64,000 nucleotides of DNA from Mesorhizobium sp. B2-8-5 (GTDB taxonomy: Bacteria; Pseudomonadota; Alphaproteobacteria; Rhizobiales; Rhizobiaceae). Shown piece after piece: positions 23,735 to 32,605 of the stretch. The stretch is taken from contig NZ_CP083951.1 in NCBI RefSeq assembly GCF_006440675.2, forward strand, positions 3,257,501 to 3,321,500. The letters are read 5' to 3'. The notes below the pieces were generated by a model that made no database searches, was not told where the DNA came from, and saw nothing but the letters and a program-made list of their open reading frames with translations. Made by a program: the position numbers and the translations under genes. The stretch's first letter is position 1. Each line of letters begins with the position of its first letter.

Positions 23735-24493
23735 TTACATCCGCATCAGCAGGCCGCCGTCGACGGCGAGTTCGATGCCCGTGATGTAGCTCGCGGCATC
23801 CGAGAACAGGAACAGCGCGGCGTTTGCCATGTCCCGCGGCGTGCCGATGCGGCCGAGCGGCGCATAGCTCGCCACGGCGGCGCGCTTCTCCTCGGTGTCC
23901 CAGCGCGCCTGCAGCGGCGTCAGCGCCATGCCGGGGCATATCGCGTTCGAGCGGATGCGTTCGCCGGCAAGCTGCATGGCGAGCGACTTGGACAGCGCGC
24001 ACACGCCGGCCTTCGACGCCTGATAGGCGTCCTGCGGGTTCGGGTCGCCGCGATACCACTGGATGGTGGAGAAATGCACCATTGCTCCGCCGCGGCCGCC
24101 GGAACGCATGTAAGGAACGACGGCGCGTGTGGTGTGCACGAAGGATTTCAAATTGATGTTGAAGACCTGGTCCCAGACATCGAGGTCCATATCGAGCGCA
24201 GACTTGTCGCGGCCGAACCACAGCACGCCGGCGACATTGGCGAGATAGTCGATGCCGCCGCGCTCGCGGCCGGCGGTGCCGATGACCTGTTCGACGAAAG
24301 CGGCGTCGGTCAAATCACCCTGCGCGAAGGTCAACCTGTCGTCATAGGCGGCAAGCGAGGCTGGGCGTGGCTTGATATCGATGGCGGTGACGGAGGCGCC
24401 GGCATCGAGCAGCGCCAGCGCGATTGCTTCGCCCATGCCGCCGCCCGCTCCGGTGACGACCGCATGCCTGCCGGTGAAATCAAAGACGACCAT
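23735..24493 (-). CDS. SDR family NAD(P)-dependent oxidoreductase
   Basis: Classical short-chain dehydrogenase, 252 residues. Cofactor loop TGAGGGMG at about 15-22, NVAGV in place of NNAG, catalytic Ser near 142, and Tyr157/Lys161 in YQASK. The C-terminus (GIELAVDGGLLM) is typical. Substrate cannot be told. GAGGGG lies about 8 bases upstream of the ATG. It is convergent with the DUF2461 gene, 25 bp apart, and divergent from azlC. Confidence 0.87.
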   Translation of the reverse strand: MVVFDFTGRHAVVTGAGGGMGEAIALALLDAGASVTAIDIKPRPASLAAYDDRLTFAQGDLTDAAFVEQVIGTAGRERGGIDYLANVAGVLWFGRDKSALDMDLDVWDQVFNINLKSFVHTTRAVVPYMRSGGRGGAMVHFSTIQWYRGDPNPQDAYQASKAGVCALSKSLAMQLAGERIRSNAICPGMALTPLQARWDTEEKRAAVASYAPLGRIGTPRDMANAALFLFSDAASYITGIELAVDGGLLMRM

Positions 24494-24861
24494 TCATTTC
24501 CCCTCGGTTTTTGCTGCAAGGCCCGATACTATCTCTGCGCCAGGGCGCGATCGTTCGACAATAGGGGCGGACAAAAAATCGCCTGGCAGGCCTCGCACAT
24601 CACCGACTTCGAATGGCAGCGCTATTTCGTCAGCTGAACGCTCAGGAATTTCCGGCGATTGGCAACCCGGCGATCAGTTCCGCTGATCGCTGGGTCAAGC
24701 GAATTGGTGTGACAAGCAAGGCGACGCTCCCTAAATGAGGCCGCTCTTAAAGCGCGTCTCGTTGAGCGGATTCAGGCGACGCGCGTTAAGTCTTTGGTTG
24801 ATGCATGTCGTTGTCCCAGAGCCGCTGCGCACTTCTGGGCGACATGCTTAAGGAGCGGCTG
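24494..24861. other. 368-bp intergenic region before azlC
   Basis: Divergent region between the SDR and azlC. Its right half is the palindromic repeat at 24747-24850; the left half shows no ORF with host codon use and no clear promoter. A nominal longer azlC frame starting at 24805 is created by the repeat and is not used. Confidence 0.5.
24747..24850. repeat. Bipartite palindromic intergenic repeat (family A, intact copy)
   Basis: Two hairpins in tandem. The first pairs 24747-24758 with 24778-24789 (12 bp, one mismatch: TTAAAGCGCGTC with GACGCGCGTTAA). The second pairs GCATGTCG (24803-24810) plus CCCAGA (24815-24820) with TCTGGG (24834-24839) plus CGACATGC (24840-24847). A degenerate relative lies at 48498-48595. 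Repeats of this kind are common between genes in Mesorhizobium (from memory). The copy ends at the azlC ribosome-binding site. Confidence 0.75.
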
Positions 24862-25590
24862 ATGGCGGCGGAAGCAATCTCCGGAGGCAGGACCGGCGGC
24901 GATTTCTGGGACGGCGTGCGATTGTCGATGCCGGTCGTCGTCGCCTCGGCGCCGTTCGCGATCCTGTTCGGCGCGATCGCCGTCGATAATGGTTTCTCCG
25001 TGCTCGAAGCTTTCCTGATGAGCGCGATGATCTATGGCGGCGCCAGCCAGATGGTCGGCATCGAATTGTTCGGCCAGCATGTCGCGCCTTGGCTGATCGT
25101 GCTGTCGATCTTCGCGGTGAATTTCCGCCATGTGCTCTATTCGGCCGGCATTGGCCGGCGCATCGCGCATTGGGCGGTGCTGCAGCAGGCCGCCGGCTAT
25201 TTCATCCTGACCGACCCGCAATATGCCATCGCCGAGGCAAGGGCCGAGTCCGGCCGTCCTGTCGGTTTCGTCTGGTATCTGGGTCTCGGCCTGCCGGTCT
25301 ACGTGTTCTGGGTGATCGAAAGCGGCTTGGGTGCTGTGTTCGGCAAGATGATCCCGGATACGCATGCGCTGGGAATCGATTTCCTGTTGCCGATCTATTT
25401 CCTCGGCCTGGTGCTTGGCTTCCGCAAGCGGCCACTGTGGGCACCCGTCGTCGCCGCCAGCGCCGTTGCCTCGATCATCGCCTACAGAACCGTCGGCTCG
25501 CCCTGGCATGTCTCGATCGGCGCGGTCGCCGGCGTCCTCCTGGCGGTGATCCTGCCGCCACACCACAGCGGCGTGGGCAAGCGGCCATGA
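24862..25590 (+). CDS. azlC: AzlC family branched-chain amino acid exporter subunit
   Basis: Large subunit of the AzlCD-type amino-acid export system in the inner membrane. 242 residues with several hydrophobic helices; AMIYGGASQMVGIELFG and the FRHVLYSAG segment are family features. ATG 24862 is chosen over 24805 because AAGGAG (24850-24855) precedes it at ideal distance and the upstream codons lie in a repeat. azlD overlaps its stop by 4 bp. Confidence 0.9.
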   Translation: MAAEAISGGRTGGDFWDGVRLSMPVVVASAPFAILFGAIAVDNGFSVLEAFLMSAMIYGGASQMVGIELFGQHVAPWLIVLSIFAVNFRHVLYSAGIGRRIAHWAVLQQAAGYFILTDPQYAIAEARAESGRPVGFVWYLGLGLPVYVFWVIESGLGAVFGKMIPDTHALGIDFLLPIYFLGLVLGFRKRPLWAPVVAASAVASIIAYRTVGSPWHVSIGAVAGVLLAVILPPHHSGVGKRP

Positions 25591-25883
25591 GCACGACCTT
25601 CTGGATCATCCTCGCCGGCGCCGTCGCCACCTATCTCACGCGTGTCGGCGGCCATCTCGTCATCTCGCGCTTCGAGACCATCCATCCGCGCGTCGAGGCC
25701 GGGCTCAACGCCGTGCCGGCGGCGGTGCTGACGACGCTCGTCGCGCCGGAACTGCTGCATGCCGGACCGGCCGAATGGGCGGCGCTGATCGTCACCGTGC
25801 TGGTATCGCTGCGTGGCGGCTTGATGGCGATGTTTTTGGCCGGCGCGGCGGTGTTGATTATCGCGCGCCAGTTTATGGGTTAG
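25587..25883 (+). CDS. azlD: AzlD family transporter small subunit
   Basis: 98-residue membrane protein with about three to four hydrophobic helices, partner of AzlC in branched-chain amino acid export. TYLTRVGGHLVISRF near the N-terminus and the following AGLNAVPAAVLTTL are typical. Its ATG overlaps the azlC stop (ATGA). A longer frame begins at 25089 but lies inside azlC; the true start is 25587. Confidence 0.9.
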   Translation: MSTTFWIILAGAVATYLTRVGGHLVISRFETIHPRVEAGLNAVPAAVLTTLVAPELLHAGPAEWAALIVTVLVSLRGGLMAMFLAGAAVLIIARQFMG

Positions 25884-25971
25884 CTTTCCATCCTGAATGG
25901 TTGGCGCTGCCCTCACTGCCTGCCCGTCCTCCGCAGCAGCGGCGCTGCAGCTACGGAGGGTGAACCGGGCA

Positions 25972-25996
25972 TTTCTCCCGCTGAACGGGGGAGAAA
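25972..25996. terminator. Bidirectional hairpin between azlD and pepP
   Basis: TTTCTCCC (25972-25979) pairs with GGGAGAAA (25989-25996) in the gap between two convergent genes. The T/A tracts at the stem base would serve both strands. Confidence 0.55.
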
Positions 25997-26006
25997 GAGG
26001 CTGTTC

Positions 26007-27851
26007 TCAAATCTTCGCGTCGTGCGGCAGCGGCGCGGTGGCTTTTTCCAGCCAGGCCAGCGTTTCGCCGTCGACCATCGGGCCGATCTCGGCCAGAACC
26101 CAGGCGTGATACCGGTCGAGCCATTGCAGCTCGTCCCGATGCAGCAGGTCGCTGCGGATGAGCCGCTTGTCGATCGGCGCCAGGGTCAGCGTCTCGAAGC
26201 CGTGCATGGCGATGTCGCCGCCTTCGATCTGCTCCGCAGGCGTCACCAGGATCAGGTTCTCGATGCGGATGCCGTAGGCGCCTTCCTTGTAATAGCCCGG
26301 CTCGTTGGACAGCATCATGCCGGCCAGCAGTTTCTCGGTGCCGGTGCGGGCGATGCGCTGCGGCCCTTCATGCACGGCAAGGTAGGAGCCGACGCCGTGG
26401 CCGGTGCCATGGGCGAAGTCGCAGCCATGCTTCCACAACGCCACGCGGGCGACGGCGTCGATCTCGGAGCCACGGGTGCCGGCCGGGAAACGCAGCGTCG
26501 AGATGCCGATCATGCCCTTCAGCACGAGGGTGAAGCGTTCACGCATTTCCTCGGTCGGCTGGCCGATCGGCACGGTGCGGGTGATGTCGGTGGTGCCGTC
26601 CTGATATTGGCCGCCGGAATCGAGCAGGAACAGTTCGCCGCTTTCAAGCTTGCGGCTGGTGGCGCGCGAGACGCGGTAATGCATGACCGCGCCGTTCGGG
26701 CCGGCGCCGGAAATCGTGTCGAAGGAGACGTCGCGCAGCGGCATCTGCGTTTCCTCGCCGGTCTGGCGGCGCACTTCCTCGAGCTTGGTGACGACGGCGA
26801 TTTCGTCCAGCGAGCCGGGCTTCCGGCGATCCAGCCAGCAGAGCAGCTTGGCGACCGCGGCGCCGTCGCGGCGATGCGCGGCGCGGCTGCCGGCGATCTC
26901 GGCCTGGTTCTTGGTGGCACGCGGTATGCGCGCCGGGTCGGCGGCCAACACGACGCTTCCGCCATTGTCCTCGACCAGCATCCTCAGCTTGTCCGCCGCC
27001 AGCATGGGATCGAGCGCGATTTTCGCGTCGGCCTTGGCGAGCTCGATGATCGCGGCTTCGAATTCGCCTGGATCGTGCAGGTCAGCCAACTGCGTGAGGT
27101 AGGCCGCGACTTGGCGCGGGAATTTACGCTGGTCCATGAAGATCTGATGCTTGCCGTCGGCGGCCAGGATGGCGAAGCCGAGTGCCAGCGGCGTATGCGG
27201 CACGTCGCCGCCACGGATGTTGAAGGCCCAGGCTGTCGAAGAGGGATCGGTCAGCACTGCGTGGGTGGCGCCGTCCTTTCCGATCGCGCCCGCCAGCCGA
27301 GCCAGCTTGTCCTTGGCGAGCTCGCCGGCGAGGTTTTGCGGATGGATCTCGACAAGCGCGCGCGGCGGCTCCGGCTGGTCCTTCCAGATGATGTCGATGG
27401 GATTCTTGTCGAGCGGCACCAGAGTGGCGCCGGACTGCTCGGCTGATGCCTTCAGCGCCTTGATCTCGCCGATCGTGTGCAGCCAGGGGTCGAAGCCGAG
27501 CCTCGCGCCCTTGCCGAGATTGTCCTTGATCCAGGCGGCCGGCGGATTGTCGATGAGGCTTTCGATGGTGAAGATCGAAAGGTCGACCTCGTTGCGCACC
27601 TGCAGCGTGTAGCGGCCGTCGACAAAGATGAAGGCGCGGTCGCGCAGGATTATGGCGACACCGGCCGAACCGGAAAAACCGGTCAGCCATTTCAGCCGCG
27701 CCGAGCGGTCGGCGACATATTCGCCCTGATGCTCGTCGGCGCGGGGGACCATGAAGCCGTCGAGGCCATTCTCGGACAGCCATCGCCGCAGCAGCGCCAC
27801 GCGCGGCTTGCCGACGGCCGGATCGCCAGCGGAATCAAAGGTCTGGAACAT
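26007..27851 (-). CDS. pepP: Xaa-Pro aminopeptidase P family (M24B)
   Basis: Metallo-aminopeptidase that removes an N-terminal residue before proline. 614 residues, the three-domain form resembling eukaryotic APP1 (two creatinase-like N domains plus a pita-bread catalytic domain). Metal ligands are visible: Asp in LLDSGG, Asp in DGTTDITR, His in HGTGHGVGS, Glu in NEPGYY and Glu in GIRIENL. The start at 27851 is preferred over 27893 because GAGGGAGA lies just upstream and MFQTFDS fits the family. Convergent with azlD. Confidence 0.9.
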   Translation of the reverse strand: MFQTFDSAGDPAVGKPRVALLRRWLSENGLDGFMVPRADEHQGEYVADRSARLKWLTGFSGSAGVAIILRDRAFIFVDGRYTLQVRNEVDLSIFTIESLIDNPPAAWIKDNLGKGARLGFDPWLHTIGEIKALKASAEQSGATLVPLDKNPIDIIWKDQPEPPRALVEIHPQNLAGELAKDKLARLAGAIGKDGATHAVLTDPSSTAWAFNIRGGDVPHTPLALGFAILAADGKHQIFMDQRKFPRQVAAYLTQLADLHDPGEFEAAIIELAKADAKIALDPMLAADKLRMLVEDNGGSVVLAADPARIPRATKNQAEIAGSRAAHRRDGAAVAKLLCWLDRRKPGSLDEIAVVTKLEEVRRQTGEETQMPLRDVSFDTISGAGPNGAVMHYRVSRATSRKLESGELFLLDSGGQYQDGTTDITRTVPIGQPTEEMRERFTLVLKGMIGISTLRFPAGTRGSEIDAVARVALWKHGCDFAHGTGHGVGSYLAVHEGPQRIARTGTEKLLAGMMLSNEPGYYKEGAYGIRIENLILVTPAEQIEGGDIAMHGFETLTLAPIDKRLIRSDLLHRDELQWLDRYHAWVLAEIGPMVDGETLAWLEKATAPLPHDAKI

Positions 27852-27950
27852 TTTTGGCGTCTCCCTCGAATGCGAGCCGAGAGCGTAGCGCATAGACCCT
27901 CAAACCGGAATCGATTTCGGCAGGGCCAGACAGGCTGGATTTTGCCAGGC

Positions 27951-28826
27951 TCAGCGCTTGAGGTGGATGGTCACCCAGCCCTCGCGATGCAGCGTGCGGA
28001 CGTGGCGGAAGGCTTGGCCGACATAGGCCGAGATCACCGCGTCGCGCTGCCGGTCGAGGATGCCGGAGAGCACGAGCGAACCGCCGAGCCTGATATGCTT
28101 GGCCATCTCCGGCGCCAGCCGCATCAGCGGCCGGGCCAGGATGTTTGCGACGATGAGGTCGAAAGGCGCGCGCCTGGCGAAGATCGGATTGTGGAAGCCG
28201 GGCGCCGTCACCGTCTCGACCAGCGCCTTGACATGGTTGAGGCGGGCATTGGCGGCGGCGACGCGGATGGCGACCGGATCGATGTCGGTCGCCAGCACCG
28301 GGATATGCGCGAGCTTGGCGAGCGCGATGGCGAGCACCGCGCTGCCGGTGCCAAGGTCGAGCGCGTTGCGCGGCCGCTCGCGCAGCACCACCTGCTCCAG
28401 CATTTCTAGGCAGCCGGCGGTGGTGCCGTGATGGCCGGTGCCGAAGGCAAGGCCGGCCTCGATCTCGATGGCGAGGTCGCCGGCGTGGCGCTTGGCGCGG
28501 TCGTGCGAGCCGTGGACCAGGAAGCGGCCGGCGCACACCGGCTTCAAGCCTTCCAGCGAGCGCGACACCCAGTCCACGTCGGGAAGGACCTCGCGCGCGA
28601 CGGGCTTCGGCAGTCCGAGACCGGCGAGGAGATCCTTGACCCGCGCTTCGACGGGATCGACGTCGCCATCGGCATAGAGCGACACTTCGTGGATGTCTTT
28701 TTCCTCGTCGAGCTCCAGCACGGCGATCGGCAGGCCGTCATCCTCGAAAGCGGCGTCGAGCGCCGCGAAGATACGGTCGGCCTCGACCTTGTTGGCAGTG
28801 AGATGGAGCCGGGTCTGGCTCATCAT
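27951..28826 (-). CDS. prmA: Ribosomal protein L11 methyltransferase PrmA
   Basis: SAM-dependent methyltransferase modifying ribosomal protein L11. 291 residues. The SAM loop [13 protein letters not shown] and the NPPY-like motif region [13 protein letters not shown] are clear. The double ATG at 28826/28823 overlaps the stop of the SCO gene (ATGA), so the two are likely co-translated. 99 bp separate it from pepP, which follows on the same strand. Confidence 0.93.
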   Translation of the reverse strand: MMSQTRLHLTANKVEADRIFAALDAAFEDDGLPIAVLELDEEKDIHEVSLYADGDVDPVEARVKDLLAGLGLPKPVAREVLPDVDWVSRSLEGLKPVCAGRFLVHGSHDRAKRHAGDLAIEIEAGLAFGTGHHGTTAGCLEMLEQVVLRERPRNALDLGTGSAVLAIALAKLAHIPVLATDIDPVAIRVAAANARLNHVKALVETVTAPGFHNPIFARRAPFDLIVANILARPLMRLAPEMAKHIRLGGSLVLSGILDRQRDAVISAYVGQAFRHVRTLHREGWVTIHLKR

Positions 28827-29407
28827 GTTTGCCCGCCCGCTGCCAGGCGCTTCAGCTTGGCGACAGCAGTGTCGGCGCTCTCGCCATAGGCGATCGTGCC
28901 GGCGAAATCGCCCTTGGCATTGAGCAGCAGCACCGAAGCCGTATGGTCCATCGTGTAGTCGCCGTCGCCTGTGTCGACCTTCTTCCAGTAGATGCCGAAG
29001 GCCTTGGCCATGGCATGCACCTTGTCCGGATCGCCGGTGATGCCGGTGATGCGGTCGGAGAAGTTGCTGACATAGGTGTTCATCGTCTGCGGCGTGTCAC
29101 GCTCCGGATCGACGGTGACGAAATAGGCGTTGAGGTTCTTGCCGCTGTCGCCCATCGTCTTCAGCCAGCCGGCCAGCTCGAACAGGGTCGTCGGGCAGAC
29201 TTCCGGGCAATGGGTGAAGCCGAAGAACACGACGCTCGGGTGCCCTCTGAACGCCGCTTCGGTGATCGGCGCGCCTTTCTGGTCGACCAGTGTGAAGGGC
29301 GCGCCGAAGGGCTCGCCGCCATAATGGCCCCGGTACCAGTCGAATGTCAGCCAGCCGATACCCGCCGCCATCAGGACGAGAATGCCGACCAGGATTGAAC
29401 GCATCAT
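28823..29407 (-). CDS. SCO1/SenC family copper chaperone
   Basis: Membrane-anchored thioredoxin-fold protein that helps load CuA in cytochrome oxidase. 194 residues. One N-terminal transmembrane helix (about residues 4-22), copper-binding CPEVC at 67-71 and the third ligand His near 155 (MDHTASV). The start at 29407 (MMRSILVG) is preferred over 29545, which adds a 46-residue segment unlike the family. No oxidase genes are in the window. Confidence 0.9.
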   Translation of the reverse strand: MMRSILVGILVLMAAGIGWLTFDWYRGHYGGEPFGAPFTLVDQKGAPITEAAFRGHPSVVFFGFTHCPEVCPTTLFELAGWLKTMGDSGKNLNAYFVTVDPERDTPQTMNTYVSNFSDRITGITGDPDKVHAMAKAFGIYWKKVDTGDGDYTMDHTASVLLLNAKGDFAGTIAYGESADTAVAKLKRLAAGGQT

Positions 29408-29580
29408 CAGTGAATGTCCATTGCTTTGGCTGGAAGCCAGTTTGGCCACAGTCTTAGCGGGTCCACGCCGGGCGCGCAAAGATGTCGCGTTGCCGCAAGC
29501 GGCCGGCAGGCCGATCGGCTTGTAAACGCCACGATCCTGTCCCACCTGACATCGGCAAAAACCGAACCGAGGAGGCCTCC

Positions 29581-30066
29581 TTGCGAAAATTGATCGGCTT
29601 GTTCGCCGCCTGTCTTGCCCTGAGCGCCAGTGCGGCCATGGCTGACGAAGTGGGTAAAGTCGGCGTCGACTGGATCGGCAACGACATCATGATCGACGCG
29701 ATCAAGGACCCGAAGGTCGACGGCGTCACCTGCCATGTCGCCTATTTCGACCGCAGCATCATCGACCGGCTGCATAAGGGCAACTGGTTCGAGGATCCTT
29801 CCGATTCCTCGATCTCCTGCCGCCAGACCGGGCCGATCACCATTGGCGACATCGACATGAGCGAGGGCGGCGAAGAGGTGTTCAAGCAGGGCCTCAGCCT
29901 GATCTGGAAGAAGCAGGTGGTGAACCGCATCTACGACAAGAAGAACGAGACGCTGATCTATCTGTCGCATTCGCGCCAGGTGCAGAACGGCTCGGCGAAG
30001 ATGTCGGTCACGACCGTGCCGCTTTACGGCCAGAACGTGGTCTGGACCAAGGGCAAGCCGCAATAG
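29581..30066 (+). CDS. creA: CreA family periplasmic protein
   Basis: 161-residue exported protein of the CreA family; function unclear. An N-terminal signal peptide (LIGLFAACLALSASAAMA) is followed by VGKVGVDWIGNDI and VDGVTCHVAYFD, which are family hallmarks, and two conserved Cys. The start is TTG 29581, supported by GAGGAGG at 29569-29575; the upstream in-frame start at 29482 has no such site. Divergent from the SCO gene. Confidence 0.88.
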   Translation: MRKLIGLFAACLALSASAAMADEVGKVGVDWIGNDIMIDAIKDPKVDGVTCHVAYFDRSIIDRLHKGNWFEDPSDSSISCRQTGPITIGDIDMSEGGEEVFKQGLSLIWKKQVVNRIYDKKNETLIYLSHSRQVQNGSAKMSVTTVPLYGQNVVWTKGKPQ

Positions 30067-30136
30067 CGTCCCGATAGGCCTCGCCGAGGACAGGCCGCGC
30101 TTGCGGGAGCGTCCCTGCCGGCGTAAAGCCCGAGTT

Positions 30137-30778
30137 ATGGACCACCCTGAAAATCTTGTCCTGAAAGATCCCGAGCCACGCATCCATCCGACCGCGGAGT
30201 TGAAGGCGTGCAAGCTCGGCCGCTATGCCTCGATCGGCGAGCGGGTGATCCTGCGCGAAGTGACGGTCGGCGACTTTTCCTATTTCGAACGCCATTCCGA
30301 GGCGATCTACACGACGATCGGCAAGTTCTGCTCGATCGCCGCCAACAGCCGCATCAACGCGCTCGAGCATCCGATCGAGCGGCTGACGCAGCACAAGATC
30401 AGCTACCGCCCCAACGAATATTTCCGCTGGCTGGGCGTCGACACCGAATTCCGCGCGCGGCGCCAGGCAAAATCGGTGAGCATCGGCCATGATGTCTGGA
30501 TCGGTCACGGCGCGGTCATCATGCCGGGCGTCGCGATCGGCAACGGCGCCGTCATCGGCGCCAATTCCGTGGTGACGCATGACGTCGCGCCTTACACGAT
30601 CGTCGCCGGCGTTCCGGCCAAGCCGCTGCGCCAGCGGTTCCCGGCCGCCGTCGCGGCGCGCATCGAGGCGCTCGCCTGGTGGGACTGGACGCCCGAGAAA
30701 CTGGCGAGCGCAATCCCCGACATGCAGGCCGTGCCGATCGAGGCCTTTCTCGATCGTTGGGAAGACGGCACCCTCTAA
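30137..30778 (+). CDS. Hexapeptide-repeat acetyltransferase (TIGR03308-like)
   Basis: 213-residue left-handed beta-helix transferase. Imperfect hexapeptide repeats run from about 15 to 45 and again through IGHDVWIGHGAVIMPGVAIG and VIGANSVVTHDV. It resembles the phosphonate-metabolism-associated transferase family TIGR03308, but no phn genes are near, so its substrate is open. ATG 30137 is chosen over 30101; the ribosome-binding site is weak. Confidence 0.8.
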   Translation: MDHPENLVLKDPEPRIHPTAELKACKLGRYASIGERVILREVTVGDFSYFERHSEAIYTTIGKFCSIAANSRINALEHPIERLTQHKISYRPNEYFRWLGVDTEFRARRQAKSVSIGHDVWIGHGAVIMPGVAIGNGAVIGANSVVTHDVAPYTIVAGVPAKPLRQRFPAAVAARIEALAWWDWTPEKLASAIPDMQAVPIEAFLDRWEDGTL

Positions 30779-31112
30779 AGGCGAACCAGCGGCGGAGCGC
30801 CAGAGGACGCTGAGGGGCGCTACTTGGGTATTACGCTTCGCTCTCGGGAATAGTTGCCCCTTCCGCCATGCGGGGGTGGCGCAGCGGAAGGGGCTGGAGG
30901 TAAACCGCCGTTAAGCGGAAGGAACAGGCTTTCGGCCTGCTCCGGCACTATCGCAAACAAACAAATAAGGTGTGTTTTCCCCTGTTCGCGCCTTTCGCGT
31001 GCAGCCGATTGTGGACGCGCGCATGCGAGAAAATCCAACGACTTGGAACCGGAAGCCGCGGCTGTCTGTTTCCTGTGAGCGCCGCGCCGATGCGGCCTGT
31101 TGTGGGATCCAG
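30779..31112. other. 334-bp intergenic region with palindromes
   Basis: Contains a 10-bp-stem palindrome (30857-30893) and a second hairpin around 30921-30943 (AACAGGC with GCCTG). Frames starting at 30854 and 30972 exist but have no good ribosome-binding site or host codon use. It is probably repeat-derived intergenic DNA carrying the promoter of the next gene. Confidence 0.5.
30857..30893. repeat. Palindrome CCCCTTCCGC / GCGGAAGGGG
   Basis: Perfect 10-bp stem (30857-30866 with 30884-30893) and a 17-base loop, about 80 bp after the acetyltransferase stop. It may end transcription or be part of a dispersed repeat; no T-run follows. Confidence 0.5.
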
Positions 31113-31544
31113 ATGATAGAGAAACTATTCACCAGGGTTGCCAATTGGGTGGCACATCTCGCCGGCATGCCGCTGACTTTCGCCGTCTGCGTGTTGATCG
31201 TGGTGGTCTGGGCGGTAACCGGCCCGCTGTTCGGCTTTTCGGACACCTGGCAACTGGTCATCAACACCGGCACCACCATCATCACCTTCCTGATGGTGTT
31301 CCTGATCCAGAACACGCAGAACCGAGACGGCGCGGCGATCCAGGCCAAGCTCGACGAGCTGATCCGGGTCGGCCGCGCCCAAAACCACTTCATCGGCATC
31401 GAGCATCTGACGGAATCGGAGGTCGAGGAGATCCGCGACAAATGCGAAGCGGCGGCCAAGCGGCACGACCGCAAGATTGCCGAGATGGCGGCGAAGAAGG
31501 CTGTGGCGGGCAAGGCTGGTTCCAAGAAGAAAGCAGCCGCCTGA
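31113..31544 (+). CDS. Low-affinity iron permease family protein
   Basis: 143-residue inner-membrane protein resembling bacterial members of the Fet4-like low-affinity iron permease family. Two hydrophobic helices (about 20-40 and 50-66), the motif FLIQNTQNRDGAAIQAKLDELIR, then a charged C-terminal helix with a Lys/Ala-rich tail. ATG 31113 is chosen over the frame start at 30972. Iron transport by these short bacterial proteins is not firmly shown. Confidence 0.82.
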   Translation: MIEKLFTRVANWVAHLAGMPLTFAVCVLIVVVWAVTGPLFGFSDTWQLVINTGTTIITFLMVFLIQNTQNRDGAAIQAKLDELIRVGRAQNHFIGIEHLTESEVEEIRDKCEAAAKRHDRKIAEMAAKKAVAGKAGSKKKAAA

Positions 31545-31601
31545 GCCTGGTCGGCTCGAGCGTTTCGCAGAAACATCGAACCGCTCTAGATATTTGCTTT
31601 T

Positions 31602-31652
31602 GCGCAAATTCCGGACGGAAAACCGCTACGCACTTTTCCTGGAATTGCTTAG
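31602..31652. repeat. Dispersed palindromic repeat (family C, copy 1)
   Basis: About 51 bp, roughly 90% identical by eye to 57892-57942. The ends are inverted (AATTCCGG near the left, CCTGGAATT near the right). It may continue left to about 31549. The right end contains the stop codon of the adjacent minus-strand SDR gene. Confidence 0.75.
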
Positions 31653-32524
31653 CGGCCCATGAAGGCCGCGAAGGCGTCCTTGTGATCGGGATGCCAGCGC
31701 GACAGAGCAGGGCGGTTCTCGATGATGTCGCCGATCGCCCAGGCCATGCGCTTTTCATCCGTCGGCCGCGCCACCTCGTTGTCTGGACACAGGATGTAGA
31801 AGTCGCCGTCCATCAGCGATGCCAGCATGAAGTCGATCACCTGCTCGCCAGTCCAGGCGCCGGCGGGCTTTTCTGTCGCGCCTTCGGTCAGGCCGGTATA
31901 GGTGAAGCCGGGGATCAGCAGATGCGCCGACAACTTGGCTCCCGGCTCGTTGCGCAGCGCGTGCGCCAGCCCTTCGGTAAAAGTCTTCACGCCGGCCTTG
32001 GAGACATTGTAGGCGAGGTTGCCGGGTGGCGTGGTGATGCCTTGCTTGGACCCGGTGTTGATGATCGTGCCCGGCTTGCCCGCCGCGAGCATGCGCGGCG
32101 CGAAGGCCTCGACGCCATGCACGACACCCCAGAAATTGATGTCGAGCAGCCGCTTCCAGGCGTCGCGGTTCTCCCAGGGCTTGCCCGGATTGTTGCCGAC
32201 GCCGGCATTGTTCATCAGCACCGACACCGCGCCGAAGGCGCCGTTGGCGAGATCCGCCAACCGGTCTACCTCGTCCGCCCTGGAGACGTCGGTGGGGATT
32301 GGGAGCACGGCGTCGTCGCCGGCGATCGCCGCGACCGCCTCTCTTGCCTGGTCGAGACGCACGCCGCCGATATCGGCCAGCACCACCTTCATGCCCATCG
32401 CCGCGAACCGTTTTGCGGCGGCAAGGCCGATGCCGCTGGCACCGCCGGTGATGACGGCGACGTTGCCGGAAGCGAAAGCGGGCAGGGCGATCTGGATCTG
32501 GGCGTCGCTGGTCATGGTTTCCAT
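31649..32524 (-). CDS. SDR family oxidoreductase
   Basis: 291-residue short-chain dehydrogenase. Cofactor loop TGGASGIG at about 26-33, NNAG near 106-109, catalytic Ser159, Tyr172 and Lys176 (YNVSK). The long C-terminal tail after residue 230 (FMLASLMDGDFYILCPDNEV) is typical of a subgroup with unknown substrates. Its TAA stop (31649-31651) lies inside a family C repeat, so the last codons may have been altered by insertion. A tandem repeat lies upstream of its start. Confidence 0.87.
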   Translation of the reverse strand: METMTSDAQIQIALPAFASGNVAVITGGASGIGLAAAKRFAAMGMKVVLADIGGVRLDQAREAVAAIAGDDAVLPIPTDVSRADEVDRLADLANGAFGAVSVLMNNAGVGNNPGKPWENRDAWKRLLDINFWGVVHGVEAFAPRMLAAGKPGTIINTGSKQGITTPPGNLAYNVSKAGVKTFTEGLAHALRNEPGAKLSAHLLIPGFTYTGLTEGATEKPAGAWTGEQVIDFMLASLMDGDFYILCPDNEVARPTDEKRMAWAIGDIIENRPALSRWHPDHKDAFAAFMGR

Positions 32525-32605
32525 CCTTATGAGGGTCGGGCCGAACTTAACGCCGGACGTCGCCGAGGCAAGCCCGGTTCGTCCCGCATGTCACCGCAAC
32601 AACAG

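Noticed and set aside
24805-24861. Longer N-terminus of AzlC
   Set aside because: These codons are part of the palindromic repeat, and the ribosome-binding site favours ATG 24862.
26022-27446. 474-residue plus-strand ORF
   Set aside because: Antisense of aminopeptidase P; no recognisable domain.
30854-31078. 74-residue ORF
   Set aside because: Consists largely of palindromic repeat sequence; no start signal.
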